Positions 17,925 through 26,149 of a stretch of 33,540 nucleotides of DNA are shown piece after piece. This DNA is from an uncultured Bacilli bacterium (lineage in GTDB: Bacteria; Bacillota_I; Bacilli_A; RF39; UBA660): NCBI GenBank assembly GCA_944332205.1, contig CALVJN010000017.1:1-33540 (forward strand), read 5' to 3'. The number at the start of each line of letters is the position of its first letter. Positions within the stretch are counted from its first letter, which is position 1. Under the pieces are notes generated by a model. That model was not told where the DNA came from, did no database searches, and saw nothing but the letters and a program-made list of their open reading frames with translations. The position numbers and the translations under genes are program-made.

Positions 17925-18290
17925 ATGGCTCGAATTAAGGGTGTAGATATTCCTAATGATAAGCAAGTTGAAACTTCAATAACTTATATTTATGGAATAG
18001 GTAGAAATTTAGCAAAAAAGATAGTTACTGATGCAAAAGTAGAAGGTAGCAAAAGAGTTAAAGATTTGGATAATGATGAATTAACTAGATTACGTGATGA
18101 AGTATCTAAATATGTTGTTGAAGGAGATTTAAGACGTGATGTTAATATGAACATCAAGACTAAAATGGAAATCAATTCATATCAAGGTACACGTCATAAA
18201 AAAGGTTTACCTGTTAGAGGTCAAAGTACTAGAAGTAATGCTAGAACTCGTAAAGGAAAAGGTAAAATTATTGCTAATAAAAAGAAATAA
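17925..18290 (+). CDS. rpsM: 30S ribosomal protein S13
   Basis: This 121-residue head protein contacts the P-site tRNA and L5. [20 protein letters not shown] with the following [11 protein letters not shown], and the basic tail [20 protein letters not shown], are diagnostic. GAAAGGGAG precedes the ATG. It is the first gene of the alpha part of the cluster. Confidence 0.98.
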   Translation: MARIKGVDIPNDKQVETSITYIYGIGRNLAKKIVTDAKVEGSKRVKDLDNDELTRLRDEVSKYVVEGDLRRDVNMNIKTKMEINSYQGTRHKKGLPVRGQSTRSNARTRKGKGKIIANKKK

Positions 18291-18322
18291 TAATTAATAT
18301 ATGTTAAAAGGAGGAAAAAAAC

Positions 18323-18706
18323 ATGGCTTATAAGACAAGAAAGAAAAAAGTCAAGAAAAATGTTCCTGAAGGTGTAGCTCATATTCATTCAACATTTAAT
18401 AATACAATTACTACTATAACAGATAAAGAAGGTCGTGCTGTTTCTTGGGCTAGTAGTGGTGCTTTAGGTTTTAAGGGAAGTAAAAAATCAACACCATTTG
18501 CTGCTGGTATGGCTGCAGAAGCTGCTGGAAAAGCTGCTTATGAACTTGGTATGAGAAAAATTGAAGTAAATGTTAAAGGGTTAGGACCAGGAAGAGAAAC
18601 TGCTATTAGATCACTTCAAACAGCAGGGTTGGAAATAACTTCAATTACTGATGTAACACCAATTCCACATAATGGATGTCGTCCACCAAAACGTCCACGC
18701 GGATAG
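18323..18706 (+). CDS. rpsK: 30S ribosomal protein S11
   Basis: This 127-residue platform protein lies near the E site. [35 protein letters not shown] and the C-terminal [13 protein letters not shown] are diagnostic. AAAGGAGG precedes the ATG. Length is normal. Confidence 0.98.
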   Translation: MAYKTRKKKVKKNVPEGVAHIHSTFNNTITTITDKEGRAVSWASSGALGFKGSKKSTPFAAGMAAEAAGKAAYELGMRKIEVNVKGLGPGRETAIRSLQTAGLEITSITDVTPIPHNGCRPPKRPRG

Positions 18707-18737
18707 TTTGCTGTTAATAAATAAAGGAGGTAGTTTC

Positions 18738-19688
18738 ATGATAGAATTTGAAAAACCAAATTATAAAATAACTGATTATGTAGAAAGTAATTTTTATGGT
18801 AAGTTTGAAATTGAACCACTTGAAAGAGGATTCGGTACAACTTTAGGTAATGCGTTAAGGCGTGTTATGTTGTCAAGTCTTCCAGGAAGTGCAATTAGTA
18901 GTGTAAAAATTGATGGTGTTTTGCATGAATTTCAAACTATTGAAGGTGTAGTTGAAGATGTTACAACAATCATTTTGAATTTAAAACAAGTAGTTATTAA
19001 AAATCATGCAAAAGAAATGAAAATAGTTAGAATTAATGCTACTGCGGAAGGTCCTGTTACTGCAGGAGATATTGAACATGACGCTGACATTGAAATAATT
19101 AATCCTAGTTTAGTAATAGCAAATGTTGCTAAAGGTGGAAAGTTAATTATGGAAATGACTGTATCTAATGGTAGAGGTTATGTTAGAAGTGAAGATAATA
19201 AGAGACTTTTAGATATCAAAAAAGTTGGAGTTATTGCAATTGATTCAATTTTTTCTCCAGTAGAAAGAATATCTTATGATGTCGAAAGTGCTCGTGTAGG
19301 ACAAGATGAGAGTTATGATAAATTAATTCTTAACGTTTGGACAAAGGGTTCAATAAAACCTGAAGAAGCAATAGCTTTAGCTTCTAGAATTCTAATTGAA
19401 CATTTCAGTATTCTTACTAATTTAAGTAATATTGCTGATATGACTGGAATGATGATAGAAAAAACTGAAGATCCAAAGGTTAAAGCATTGGAAACTACAA
19501 TTGAAGATTTAGATTTTTCTGTTAGAGCATATAATTGCTTAAAAAGAGCAAATATTCATACATTACAAGACTTAGTAAATAAGAGCGAGAATGATATGAT
19601 GAAAATACGTAATTTAGGGAAGAAATCTTTAAAAGAAGTATTAGATAAAGTAAGAGATTTAGGTTTAATTTTACGTAGTGATGATTAG
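18738..19688 (+). CDS. rpoA: RNA polymerase alpha subunit
   Basis: This 316-residue subunit starts polymerase assembly and binds UP elements and regulators. The start is the ATG at 18738, preceded by AAAGGAGG; an in-frame extension back to 18672 would overlap rpsK and is rejected. The N-terminal domain has EPLERGFGTTLGNALRRVML (assembly). The C-terminal domain (about 245-316) has the helix-hairpin-helix-like NCLKRANIHTLQDLV and RNLGKKSLKEV. Length is normal. Confidence 0.98.
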   Translation: MIEFEKPNYKITDYVESNFYGKFEIEPLERGFGTTLGNALRRVMLSSLPGSAISSVKIDGVLHEFQTIEGVVEDVTTIILNLKQVVIKNHAKEMKIVRINATAEGPVTAGDIEHDADIEIINPSLVIANVAKGGKLIMEMTVSNGRGYVRSEDNKRLLDIKKVGVIAIDSIFSPVERISYDVESARVGQDESYDKLILNVWTKGSIKPEEAIALASRILIEHFSILTNLSNIADMTGMMIEKTEDPKVKALETTIEDLDFSVRAYNCLKRANIHTLQDLVNKSENDMMKIRNLGKKSLKEVLDKVRDLGLILRSDD

Positions 19689-19702
19689 TAAGGAGGGAAA
19701 TT

Positions 19703-20044
19703 ATGTCATATAGAAAATTAGGTGTTGATAATAAACATAGAAGAAGTATGCTTGCTAATTTAGTTAAAGATGTTATTATGAATGGTAAAGTTATTACAAC
19801 AGAGACAAGAGCTAAAGAAGTTCGTAAGTTTGTTGATAAAATGATTACTTATGGAAAAGATGGTAGTCTAGTTTCTAGGCGTAGTGCTTTAGCATTCCTT
19901 CATAATGATAATGAAGTTGTTAAGAAAATATTTGATGAGTTAGCTGTAAAATATGCTACTCGTAATGGTGGTTATACTAGAATATTAAAATTAGATGAAA
20001 GACGTGGAGATAACGCTTTACTAGCTATTATTGAATTAGTTTAA
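19703..20044 (+). CDS. rplQ: 50S ribosomal protein L17
   Basis: This 113-residue protein lies near the exit tunnel. It begins MSYRKLGVDNKHRRSMLANL and keeps the central TETRAKEVRKFVDKMIT block. AAGGAGGG precedes the ATG. It is the last gene of the S10-spc-alpha cluster, and a strong terminator begins ten bases after its stop. Confidence 0.98.
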   Translation: MSYRKLGVDNKHRRSMLANLVKDVIMNGKVITTETRAKEVRKFVDKMITYGKDGSLVSRRSALAFLHNDNEVVKKIFDELAVKYATRNGGYTRILKLDERRGDNALLAIIELV

Positions 20045-20053
20045 TTAAGATAG

Positions 20054-20084
20054 ATATTTACTGTAATAAGTAAATATTTTTTTT
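20054..20084 (+). terminator. Terminator of the ribosomal cluster
   Basis: A 9-bp perfect stem (20054-20062 with 20069-20077) with a 6-base loop is followed by a run of T residues to 20084. It marks the end of the roughly 14-kb transcription unit. Confidence 0.85.
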
Positions 20085-20413
20085 ATGTAATTATTGATAA
20101 AAAAATAAACATATTACAAGCTAAAAAATATAGAATAATATTATGAGAAAGTATTTTAATAGAACTATTAGTAGTAATAATATGAGGAATATTAATAATA
20201 ATATCAATACTATAAGTAATAGGAAATAGAAGCGATGGTGTAATAGTTATAGTGATAAGTTATCTAGTAAGTATAACAGGAAATATAAAGGGTTATTAGG
20301 AAGAATTTATAACTATATATGTAATAGGGGGGTGTAAATGGTTATTTTATAATATACTGTGTTGTTAATTTAAAGGTATAACTTTTAAGTAAATATATTT
20401 TCTTAATTTTTAG
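20085..20413 (+). other. Intergenic tract with possible decayed membrane-protein gene
   Basis: No intact gene is visible. One plus-strand frame between about 20122 and 20290 reads as hydrophobic protein text (ELLVVII, GILIIISIL, VIGNRSDGVIVIVISYLVSI) broken by two TGA and one TAA. It could continue after a frame change as KGLLGRIYNYICNRGV to about 20337. This may be a dead membrane-protein gene, or simply what alternating A and T bases encode. A 28-codon ORF at 20143 has no binding site. Confidence 0.3.
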
Positions 20414-20442
20414 TGGACTATTTTAAATAATTGTAATATACT
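20414..20442 (+). promoter_or_regulatory. Predicted promoter of the anchored-protein gene
   Basis: TGGACT at 20414-20419 and TATACT at 20437-20442 are 17 bases apart. The predicted start near 20449 leaves a short leader containing AGAGGAG before the ATG at 20468. Confidence 0.5.
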
Positions 20443-20467
20443 ATTTTATATAGTAGAGGAGATTGTT

Positions 20468-21880
20468 ATGGGTAGGAAAGTAAAAAAAATTTTGATTGGT
20501 TTATTTGTTATTATTGGTGTTATAGCAATATCAGTTGGTGTTGTTTTAATGTTACAACAAAGCGATAGAGAGATTTTTACTGAATCATTTAAGAAAAATT
20601 TTAATAGTATAAAAAATATTCAAAAAGATAATGATTTTGTTTTGGGTAGTATATCAGATTTAAAAGAAGATTTAAAAGTTAAGTTAAGTACTGATACTTC
20701 TATTGAATCATTATTAGATACAGCAAGTATTAAGGGAGATTTTTATTTAGATAGTTATGCTCAAAAATTATATACAACTTTCGATGTAGAATCAAATCTT
20801 GAAAAATATTCAATTGAAGCAGTTTTAAAAGATTCTAAACTTTATCATATGATTAAAGATGTGTATTCTAAATATTATTATACAGAAGTTGACTTATTTA
20901 GCGATACTAATAATGATGAGGTAAACATTGATTTTACAGTTGTTTTTGACTATCTTGAAGAAGCAATTATTGATTGTGTTACTGATGATAATTTAACAGT
21001 AGAAGATAAAAAGATTACTTTAGGTGATGAAACTGTTAATACTAAGAAATATACAGTTGATTTTACTCAAAAAGATGTAGTTAACATTTTAAAATCAATT
21101 GCTAGTAAGTTAAAAAATAATAAGGAATTGTATGACTATTTGTCTACATTGTTTACAACTTCAACAAATGGTGAAAGTTTAGATGAATATATTTCTATGC
21201 TAGATGATATGTTAAAAGATTCTGATGATACTGATACTTTTATATCATATGTTATGTATCTAGATGGTGAAGATGTAGTTTCAAATGAAGTAGCTATTAA
21301 CATTAAATCAGAAGAAAACACTGTTACTTTACGTTTTACTATAAATTCTTATGAAAATAAATCTGGTTACAATAATTTTGAGATTTATTTATCTGCAATG
21401 GGTATTAAAGTGTTTAGTTTTGAATTACTAGGAACTAGTGATACAAAGTATGATATTTCAATGAATATATTGAATTCACTTAGTATTGAAGGAACTCTAG
21501 AATCTTCTAGTTCAAAGTTTAATCTTGTGCTTGAAGGTAATATGCCTGAATCTGCGCTAGATGATTCATCCTCTTCAGCTGAATTAAAAGAATTTTTAAG
21601 CTTAGATTTATTAGTAGAAGAAGTTACTAAAAATGAAGAATATAACATAAACTTAATTCTTAAATTATCTGGCGATGAAGATATTCAGTTTAGTTCAACA
21701 AATAAGCTTTTAATTGGTGAAGAAGTTCCAGATATTGATGTTTCTGATAGTGCTGATATGGTAGAAATGACAGATGCTGAAATTGAAGCATTTAATAAGT
21801 TGTTTGGTAATTTCATTGATAATGGTTTAACAGATTTAGAAGATAGTATGGGAGGTATTGGAAAAGACTTATTATTTTAA
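20468..21880 (+). CDS. Membrane-anchored extracellular protein, unknown function
   Basis: This 470-residue protein has a basic N-terminus (MGRKVKK) and one uncleaved-type membrane segment at about residues 8-28, with no lipobox. The large acidic remainder should lie outside the cell. It consists of many short strands with Ser/Thr/Asp-rich turns and repeated patterns of the form hydrophobic-strand, acidic turn, KLY or KYD. This resembles the beta-rich architecture of LolA-like or similar surface proteins, but I do not recognise a family. AGAGGAG precedes the ATG. The 3' end forms part of a terminator. In related Bacilli rplQ is followed directly by ecfA1, so this gene is an insertion there. 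Confidence 0.7.
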   Translation: MGRKVKKILIGLFVIIGVIAISVGVVLMLQQSDREIFTESFKKNFNSIKNIQKDNDFVLGSISDLKEDLKVKLSTDTSIESLLDTASIKGDFYLDSYAQKLYTTFDVESNLEKYSIEAVLKDSKLYHMIKDVYSKYYYTEVDLFSDTNNDEVNIDFTVVFDYLEEAIIDCVTDDNLTVEDKKITLGDETVNTKKYTVDFTQKDVVNILKSIASKLKNNKELYDYLSTLFTTSTNGESLDEYISMLDDMLKDSDDTDTFISYVMYLDGEDVVSNEVAINIKSEENTVTLRFTINSYENKSGYNNFEIYLSAMGIKVFSFELLGTSDTKYDISMNILNSLSIEGTLESSSSKFNLVLEGNMPESALDDSSSSAELKEFLSLDLLVEEVTKNEEYNINLILKLSGDEDIQFSSTNKLLIGEEVPDIDVSDSADMVEMTDAEIEAFNKLFGNFIDNGLTDLEDSMGGIGKDLLF

Positions 21881-21892
21881 GTCTTTTTTTTT
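21862..21892 (+). terminator. Terminator embedded in the 3' end of the gene
   Basis: A 10-bp stem (21862-21871 with 21878-21887) includes the last codons and the stop TAA of the preceding gene and is followed by a T-run. The next promoter starts six bases later. Confidence 0.8.
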
Positions 21893-21898
21893 GTTTTA

Positions 21899-21907
21899 TG
21901 ATATAAT
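21899..21907 (+). promoter_or_regulatory. Extended -10 promoter (TGATATAAT)
   Basis: TG, one base, then TATAAT at 21902-21907 directly follows the terminator T-tract; no -35 box is separate from it. The predicted start near 21914 falls at the GGAG binding site, so the leader would be only about 12 bases. Confidence 0.65.
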
Positions 21908-21925
21908 AAATTTGGAGTTGATATT

Positions 21926-22681
21926 ATGAAAGCATTAATAACTGGTGGCTCTTCTGGAATAGGCTATAGCATGGCTAAATATTTAAGTAGTCTTGGTTAT
22001 GATTTGATTTTGGTATCACGCGATAAAGAAAAATTACAAAAAATCCAGAAAGAATTACCAACAGAAGTAAAAATTATTGTTGCAGATTTAACAAGCGAAG
22101 CTAAATTGAAAGAACTTTATGTTTTATGTAAAAATGATAATATTGATATACTTATAAATAATGCTGGTTTTGGCTTATTCGGTATCTTTTCTGACACTGA
22201 TTTAAGTAAAGAATTAGAAATGATAGATGTTAATATTAAGGCTACTCATATATTAACTAAATTGTTTTTAAAGGATATGAAAAAAAGAAATAATGGGTAT
22301 ATTCTTAATGTTTCTAGTGCTGCTAGTTTTCAAGCTGGTCCTTTAATGGCAACTTATTATGCTACTAAATCATATGTAACTAAATTAAGTCTTGCTATTT
22401 ATGAGGAATTAAGAAAAGAGAAATCTAATGTTCATATTTCTTGTTTGTGCCCTGGGCCTGTTAAAACTAATTTTAATAATGTAGCCAACGTTCAATTTGC
22501 TATGAGATCACTTAATAGTGATGATGTAGCAAAATATGCTATAGAAAAAATGTTTAAAAATAAGTTAATTATTATTCCTGGTTTAAAAATGAAATTAGCT
22601 ATATTTTTTAATAGATTTATTTCTTTAAAATTTGCATTAAAAATAGTTTATAGGTTTCAGAAAAAGAAAGAAAAAAAATAA
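21926..22681 (+). CDS. Short-chain dehydrogenase/reductase
   Basis: This 251-residue classical SDR uses NAD(P)H to reduce or oxidise an unknown substrate. The Rossmann motif TGGSSGIG is at residues 6-13, NNAG at 78-81, and the catalytic set is Ser131, Tyr144 and Lys148 (YYATK). The CPGPVKTNF block is also typical. The C-terminal 40 residues are hydrophobic and basic (IIIPGLKMKLAIFFNRFISL), as in membrane-associated SDRs of the DltE type that act on lipids. That substrate is an inference. GGAG precedes the ATG. It has its own promoter and terminator. Confidence 0.9.
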   Translation: MKALITGGSSGIGYSMAKYLSSLGYDLILVSRDKEKLQKIQKELPTEVKIIVADLTSEAKLKELYVLCKNDNIDILINNAGFGLFGIFSDTDLSKELEMIDVNIKATHILTKLFLKDMKKRNNGYILNVSSAASFQAGPLMATYYATKSYVTKLSLAIYEELRKEKSNVHISCLCPGPVKTNFNNVANVQFAMRSLNSDDVAKYAIEKMFKNKLIIIPGLKMKLAIFFNRFISLKFALKIVYRFQKKKEKK

Positions 22682-22697
22682 ATCTTTCTTTTTTTTA
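22661..22697 (+). terminator. Terminator embedded in the SDR gene end
   Basis: An 11-bp purine/pyrimidine stem (22661-22671 with 22683-22693) contains the last Lys codons in its 5' arm and the stop codon in its loop. T residues continue to 22696. Confidence 0.65.
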
Positions 22698-22706
22698 AAA
22701 ATAAGA

Positions 22707-22712
22707 TATAAT
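22707..22712 (+). promoter_or_regulatory. Predicted -10 box before the ECF-like genes
   Basis: A perfect TATAAT lies ten bases after the T-tract of the preceding terminator. There is no TG extension and no clear -35 box. The predicted start near 22719 leaves an 18-base leader that holds GGGAGAG. Confidence 0.5.
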
Positions 22713-22736
22713 AAACATTATTGGGAGAGTGATTGT

Positions 22737-23549
22737 ATGAATAATTTATTAGTTTTGGATAATTTATCAGTTGGTTATAAGGATTTAACAATTTATAAAG
22801 ATTTGTCTTTTAATATTGCTGAAAATACAATTACTTCTATTTTATGTCCAAATAACAGTGGCAAAAGCACATTAATTAAAACATTAAGCGGAATTAATTG
22901 TGGATTATGTGGTAGCATAGTGCTAAATAATGTAAAATTAACTAAAAGAAGTTTTAAAAAATATATTCGTGATGTTGGTGTTGTTTTAGAAGATATAGAC
23001 CGTCAGTTTATTACAAATAATGTCAAAGATGAAATAATATTTCCACTTGTTAATTTAGGTTATAACAAAAGCGTTATTGATAAACATATTGAAGATATTA
23101 CCAAGATTTGTGAACTTGATAATATATTAAATAAAAAAATAGATAGTCTTTCTAATTATGATAAAATTAAAGTTTTAATTGCTAGTAGTATTATTCATTT
23201 TCCTAAAATATTGTTATTAGATGATCCTTTTAGATTTTTAAATCTTAAAGAACAAAAAAAAATTTTGAATATTTTAAATAATATAAAAAACAATTGTAAT
23301 ATTTCTATAATTTTTACAACTTCGCAGTTTTCTTCAATAATTGATTTAGACAACATTATTGTTTTAGGTAATGGAAAAATAATTATGCAGGGAAATTATA
23401 AAGATATTATAAAGAAAGATAACGAATTAAGTAAATTAGGCATTGAGATACCTATTATGATAGATTTATCTTTAAAATTACAATTTTATAGTTTGCTAGA
23501 TGACATATGTTATGATGTTGGGGGGATTGTTGATAAATTATGGAAATAA
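22737..23549 (+). CDS. Degenerate ECF-transporter ATPase (EcfA1-like)
   Basis: This 270-residue protein has the EcfA/CbiO layout and sits at the ecfA1 place before truA-rplM-rpsI. In ECF transporters this ATPase powers vitamin uptake. Here the motifs are eroded. Walker A is CPNNSGKST (residues 37-45; two Gly lost, Lys43 and Ser44 kept). The Q-loop Gln is Glu85. The signature LSGGQ is LSNYD (138-142). Walker B keeps Asp162, but the catalytic Glu is Asp163. The H-loop His is Ser196. It may still bind nucleotide; rapid hydrolysis is doubtful. The reading frame is intact and overlaps the next gene by ten bases. Confidence 0.8.
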   Translation: MNNLLVLDNLSVGYKDLTIYKDLSFNIAENTITSILCPNNSGKSTLIKTLSGINCGLCGSIVLNNVKLTKRSFKKYIRDVGVVLEDIDRQFITNNVKDEIIFPLVNLGYNKSVIDKHIEDITKICELDNILNKKIDSLSNYDKIKVLIASSIIHFPKILLLDDPFRFLNLKEQKKILNILNNIKNNCNISIIFTTSQFSSIIDLDNIIVLGNGKIIMQGNYKDIIKKDNELSKLGIEIPIMIDLSLKLQFYSLLDDICYDVGGIVDKLWK

Positions 23550-24229
23550 TTTTAAGAAATAATTTTAATTATAGAAAAAAAATTGATGTTGAAGAAGGTA
23601 CTATTATATCTTTACAAGTTACTAATTTTAAGGCTATTATTAGTAATTTGATTGATGATTATAGATTCGTTAATATTGACAATAGTCAAGTGTATTTTTT
23701 AGGTGAAAATGTATATGAGGAAATAAATTTATATAGCAATACTTATAATTTAAATTTAATTAAAGATATTTTTGATATTTTTGGATTAAATGATAGCTTT
23801 TTTGATAATAAGATTGAAGATTTATCATATACTGAAAGAGTATATTTAAATATAATTAGAAATTTATCTTTAGGTAATAAAAAAATTTTATTTTATGATG
23901 TTTATAATTATTTAGATTATGCTAATCAAAAAAAGATAAAGAATTTACTTTTATATTTAAAAGAAAAAAAATATACTATTTTTATAACAAGCAAAGATGT
24001 AAATGTTTTATATAAACTTGCTGATTATTCAATTTTATGGAATAAAAATAATTTTGATTATGGCAAGACAGATGATTTATATACAAATGTTGAAAAAATT
24101 TTAAAATTTAATTTAGAAGTACCAGTTCTATCATTAATTACTTATAAAGCTCTTAAAAACAAAAATGTAAAATTATTTTATAGTAAAGATGTAAGAGATG
24201 TTATAAAGGATATTTATAAACATGTATAG
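23540..24229 (+). CDS. Pseudo-ATPase at the EcfA2 position
   Basis: This 229-residue protein can be aligned to an ABC ATPase only by its skeleton. The Walker A site reads LQVTNFKAI (all Gly lost, Lys31 left). The signature keeps LSYTERV in place of LSGGQxxRV. The Walker B site reads ILFYDVYNYLD, with Asp kept and catalytic Glu replaced by Val. The switch reads FITSKD with Ser in place of His. No ATP turnover is expected. The intact frame and overlaps of 10 and 8 bases with both neighbours suggest it is still expressed, perhaps as a structural partner of the first ATPase. Confidence 0.7.
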   Translation: MEIILRNNFNYRKKIDVEEGTIISLQVTNFKAIISNLIDDYRFVNIDNSQVYFLGENVYEEINLYSNTYNLNLIKDIFDIFGLNDSFFDNKIEDLSYTERVYLNIIRNLSLGNKKILFYDVYNYLDYANQKKIKNLLLYLKEKKYTIFITSKDVNVLYKLADYSILWNKNNFDYGKTDDLYTNVEKILKFNLEVPVLSLITYKALKNKNVKLFYSKDVRDVIKDIYKHV

Positions 24230-24809
24230 TGTTAATTGGAAAATTAGAGCTTTAATAGCATCAATACTTATTGTAATAACTTCTTTAATAAATAATTATT
24301 ATTTGTTTTGGCTATTATTATTTTATTTACTATTAATTTCAATTGTTGATAGGAATATTAAATCTTTGCTTTTAAATTTTTTAATAGTTTTAATCCTTTT
24401 ATTTTGTTTTTATACTTCCAAGATAAGATTATTACTTAAAATAATTTGTATTATAAATATTTTAGTTTTATTCTTTTGCTCTTTTACTAAAAATGAAAGA
24501 AACTTTATTAAATTTAAAATATTGTATAAATATAGAAAAAGTTCTCGAAAAAAATTATTTTATAAATATAATAGTGATAGAGTAATTTCTTTTAATAAAG
24601 AAAAAGCATTAAAATTATATAATGAAAATGCTAATGTGGATAACAAGATAAAAAGAGATATGAATTTTTTATATCTTTGTGGCAGGATTAGATTTTATGG
24701 TTATAGTAATAAACTTGGTAATTATATGAACAGAAAAGTTGGAATATATGATTTTATTTTTTTAATAGTATTTATATTTTTTATTATTCTTTGTATTTAT
24801 TTTTGGTAG
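24222..24809 (+). CDS. Membrane protein at the EcfT position
   Basis: This 195-residue protein has hydrophobic segments at about residues 8-30, 32-45, 48-63 and 68-87. A basic soluble stretch with many Lys/Arg/Tyr follows (about 90-170), and then a C-terminal membrane segment (about 173-194). EcfT proteins in this place usually have about 265 residues and two Ala-Arg-Gly type coupling motifs, and I see neither. It is probably a reduced or diverged EcfT partner of the two altered ATPases; sequence similarity alone does not prove it. It starts inside the preceding gene by 8 bases and ends just before truA. Confidence 0.55.
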   Translation: MYSVNWKIRALIASILIVITSLINNYYLFWLLLFYLLLISIVDRNIKSLLLNFLIVLILLFCFYTSKIRLLLKIICIINILVLFFCSFTKNERNFIKFKILYKYRKSSRKKLFYKYNSDRVISFNKEKALKLYNENANVDNKIKRDMNFLYLCGRIRFYGYSNKLGNYMNRKVGIYDFIFLIVFIFFIILCIYFW

Positions 24810-24818
24810 GTGAAGTTT

Positions 24819-25556
24819 TTGCGATACTTAATTTATTTTTCTTATGATGGTAGCAATTTTAATGGCTTTCAAAAACAGCCAGATAAAAGGTGTATTGAAA
24901 ATATGCTTGAAGATGCTTTGTATAATATTAATAATTACACAAAAACAAAAGTTATTGGAGCTGGAAGAACAGATAGAGGGGTTCATGCTCTTTGTCAATG
25001 TGCACATTTTGACTTAAATATTGACATTACTTTATATAAGTTAAAATGTGCCTTAAACAGTTTGTTACCATCTGATATTCATGTTTTTAAAGTTATTCAG
25101 GTAGATAGTCAATTTCATGCTCGTTATATGGTTAAATATAAAACTTATAATTATGTTTTGAATTGTGGCGAATATAATCCAATAGAAAGAAATTATGTAT
25201 ATCAATATTGTAAAGAATTAGACGTTGATAAAATGAAGTTAGCTATTAAAGATTTTATAGGAATTCATAATTTTAAATGTTTTGTTTCAGAGTCTGCGGT
25301 GAAAGAAAATTATGTTAGAGAAGTTTATAATGCATCTATAAATGTTGACAATAGTAAAATAATTTTTAGTTTTACGGCGACTGGTTTTATGAAATATCAA
25401 GTTAGAAATATGGTTGGTACACTTGTGAAGATTGGCAGTGGAAAACTTGAGGCTGATTTTATTAAAAATGTTTTTTTAGATAACACGTTAAAAAAGTATA
25501 TTACTACTATAAAACCAGAGGGATTATATTTAGTTGATATTGAATATTTTAATTAA
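24819..25556 (+). CDS. truA: tRNA pseudouridine synthase A
   Basis: This 245-residue enzyme makes pseudouridine at positions 38-40 of tRNA anticodon stems. The catalytic Asp is Asp52 in GAGRTDRGVHA. YDGSNFNGFQKQP near the N-terminus, and FTATGFMKYQVRNMVG toward the C-terminus, are family signatures. The start chosen is TTG at 24819, giving MRYLIYFSYDG with AGGTGA five bases upstream. A GTG at 24810 is part of that site. It follows the ECF-like genes directly, as in other Firmicutes. Confidence 0.95.
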   Translation: MRYLIYFSYDGSNFNGFQKQPDKRCIENMLEDALYNINNYTKTKVIGAGRTDRGVHALCQCAHFDLNIDITLYKLKCALNSLLPSDIHVFKVIQVDSQFHARYMVKYKTYNYVLNCGEYNPIERNYVYQYCKELDVDKMKLAIKDFIGIHNFKCFVSESAVKENYVREVYNASINVDNSKIIFSFTATGFMKYQVRNMVGTLVKIGSGKLEADFIKNVFLDNTLKKYITTIKPEGLYLVDIEYFN

Positions 25557-25602
25557 CGCTAATTATTTTTTTATTTATAGTGGCAAAATTAAATTATATT
25601 TA

Positions 25603-25631
25603 TTGACTTTTTAAAAGCCTTTTAGTATAAT
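25603..25631 (+). promoter_or_regulatory. Sigma-A promoter of rplM-rpsI
   Basis: TTGACT at 25603-25608 and TATAAT at 25626-25631 are exactly 17 bases apart, the best consensus promoter in the window. The predicted start is near 25638. Confidence 0.85.
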
Positions 25632-25637
25632 TTTAAT

Positions 25638-25704
25638 CGGTACATTTAAATCCCCACATAAGTTTGACTTTGGGAAGGTTAAACTTAAGTAAAAGGAGAA
25701 AATT
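25638..25704 (+). promoter_or_regulatory. L13-type leader RNA with possible pseudoknot
   Basis: The leader before rplM holds a 10-bp hairpin (25659-25668 with 25678-25687, one G-U pair). Its loop contains GGGA at 25672-25675, complementary to TCCC at 25651-25654 just upstream, which would make an H-type pseudoknot. Position and size fit the L13 leader class of Firmicutes, thought to mediate autoregulation by L13. Class membership is inferred from place, not from a model search. Confidence 0.6.
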
Positions 25705-26136
25705 ATGACAAGTTATATGCAAAAAAAAGAAACAATTGAACGTAAGTGGTATGTTATTGATGCACAAGATGCTGTTCTTGGACGTGTAGCCGCAAAAGCT
25801 GCTCATATGTTACGTGGAAAGCATAAAGCAACTTATACTCCTCATATTGACTGTGGTGACAACATAATTATTATAAATGCTGATAAAGTTGTTTTAACAG
25901 GAAACAAGATGGAGGATAAAAAATACTATAATCATTCAATGTATCCAGGTGGATTGAGAGTTAGAACTGCAAAAGTTATGAAAGAACAATATCCAGTTGA
26001 AATGGTAGAAAGAGCTGTAAAAGGAATGTTACCTCATACAAGGTTAGGTCGTCAAATGTATAAGAAATTATTTGTTTATGCAGGTAGTGAACATCCTCAT
26101 ATGGCACAAAAGCCAGAAAAGATAGAAGTTAAATAG
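25705..26136 (+). CDS. rplM: 50S ribosomal protein L13
   Basis: This 143-residue early-assembly protein has the signatures [37 protein letters not shown] and [27 protein letters not shown] precedes the ATG. It forms a two-gene operon with rpsI, 13 bases apart, driven by the promoter at 25603 and preceded by a structured leader. Confidence 0.98.
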   Translation: MTSYMQKKETIERKWYVIDAQDAVLGRVAAKAAHMLRGKHKATYTPHIDCGDNIIIINADKVVLTGNKMEDKKYYNHSMYPGGLRVRTAKVMKEQYPVEMVERAVKGMLPHTRLGRQMYKKLFVYAGSEHPHMAQKPEKIEVK

Positions 26137-26149
26137 GGAGGTATAAATA

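Noticed and set aside
18672-18737. Upstream extension of rpoA into rpsK
   Set aside because: The AAAGGAGG site and normal alpha-subunit N-terminus place the start at 18738.
20143-20229. A 28-codon ORF rich in Asn, Ile and Ser
   Set aside because: No ribosome binding site, low-complexity composition, and it overlaps a different hydrophobic frame.
20122-20290. TGA read as Trp to rescue the hydrophobic frame
   Set aside because: secY and map end in TGA at exactly the expected places with downstream starts overlapping or adjacent, so TGA is a stop in this genome; a TAA also interrupts the frame.
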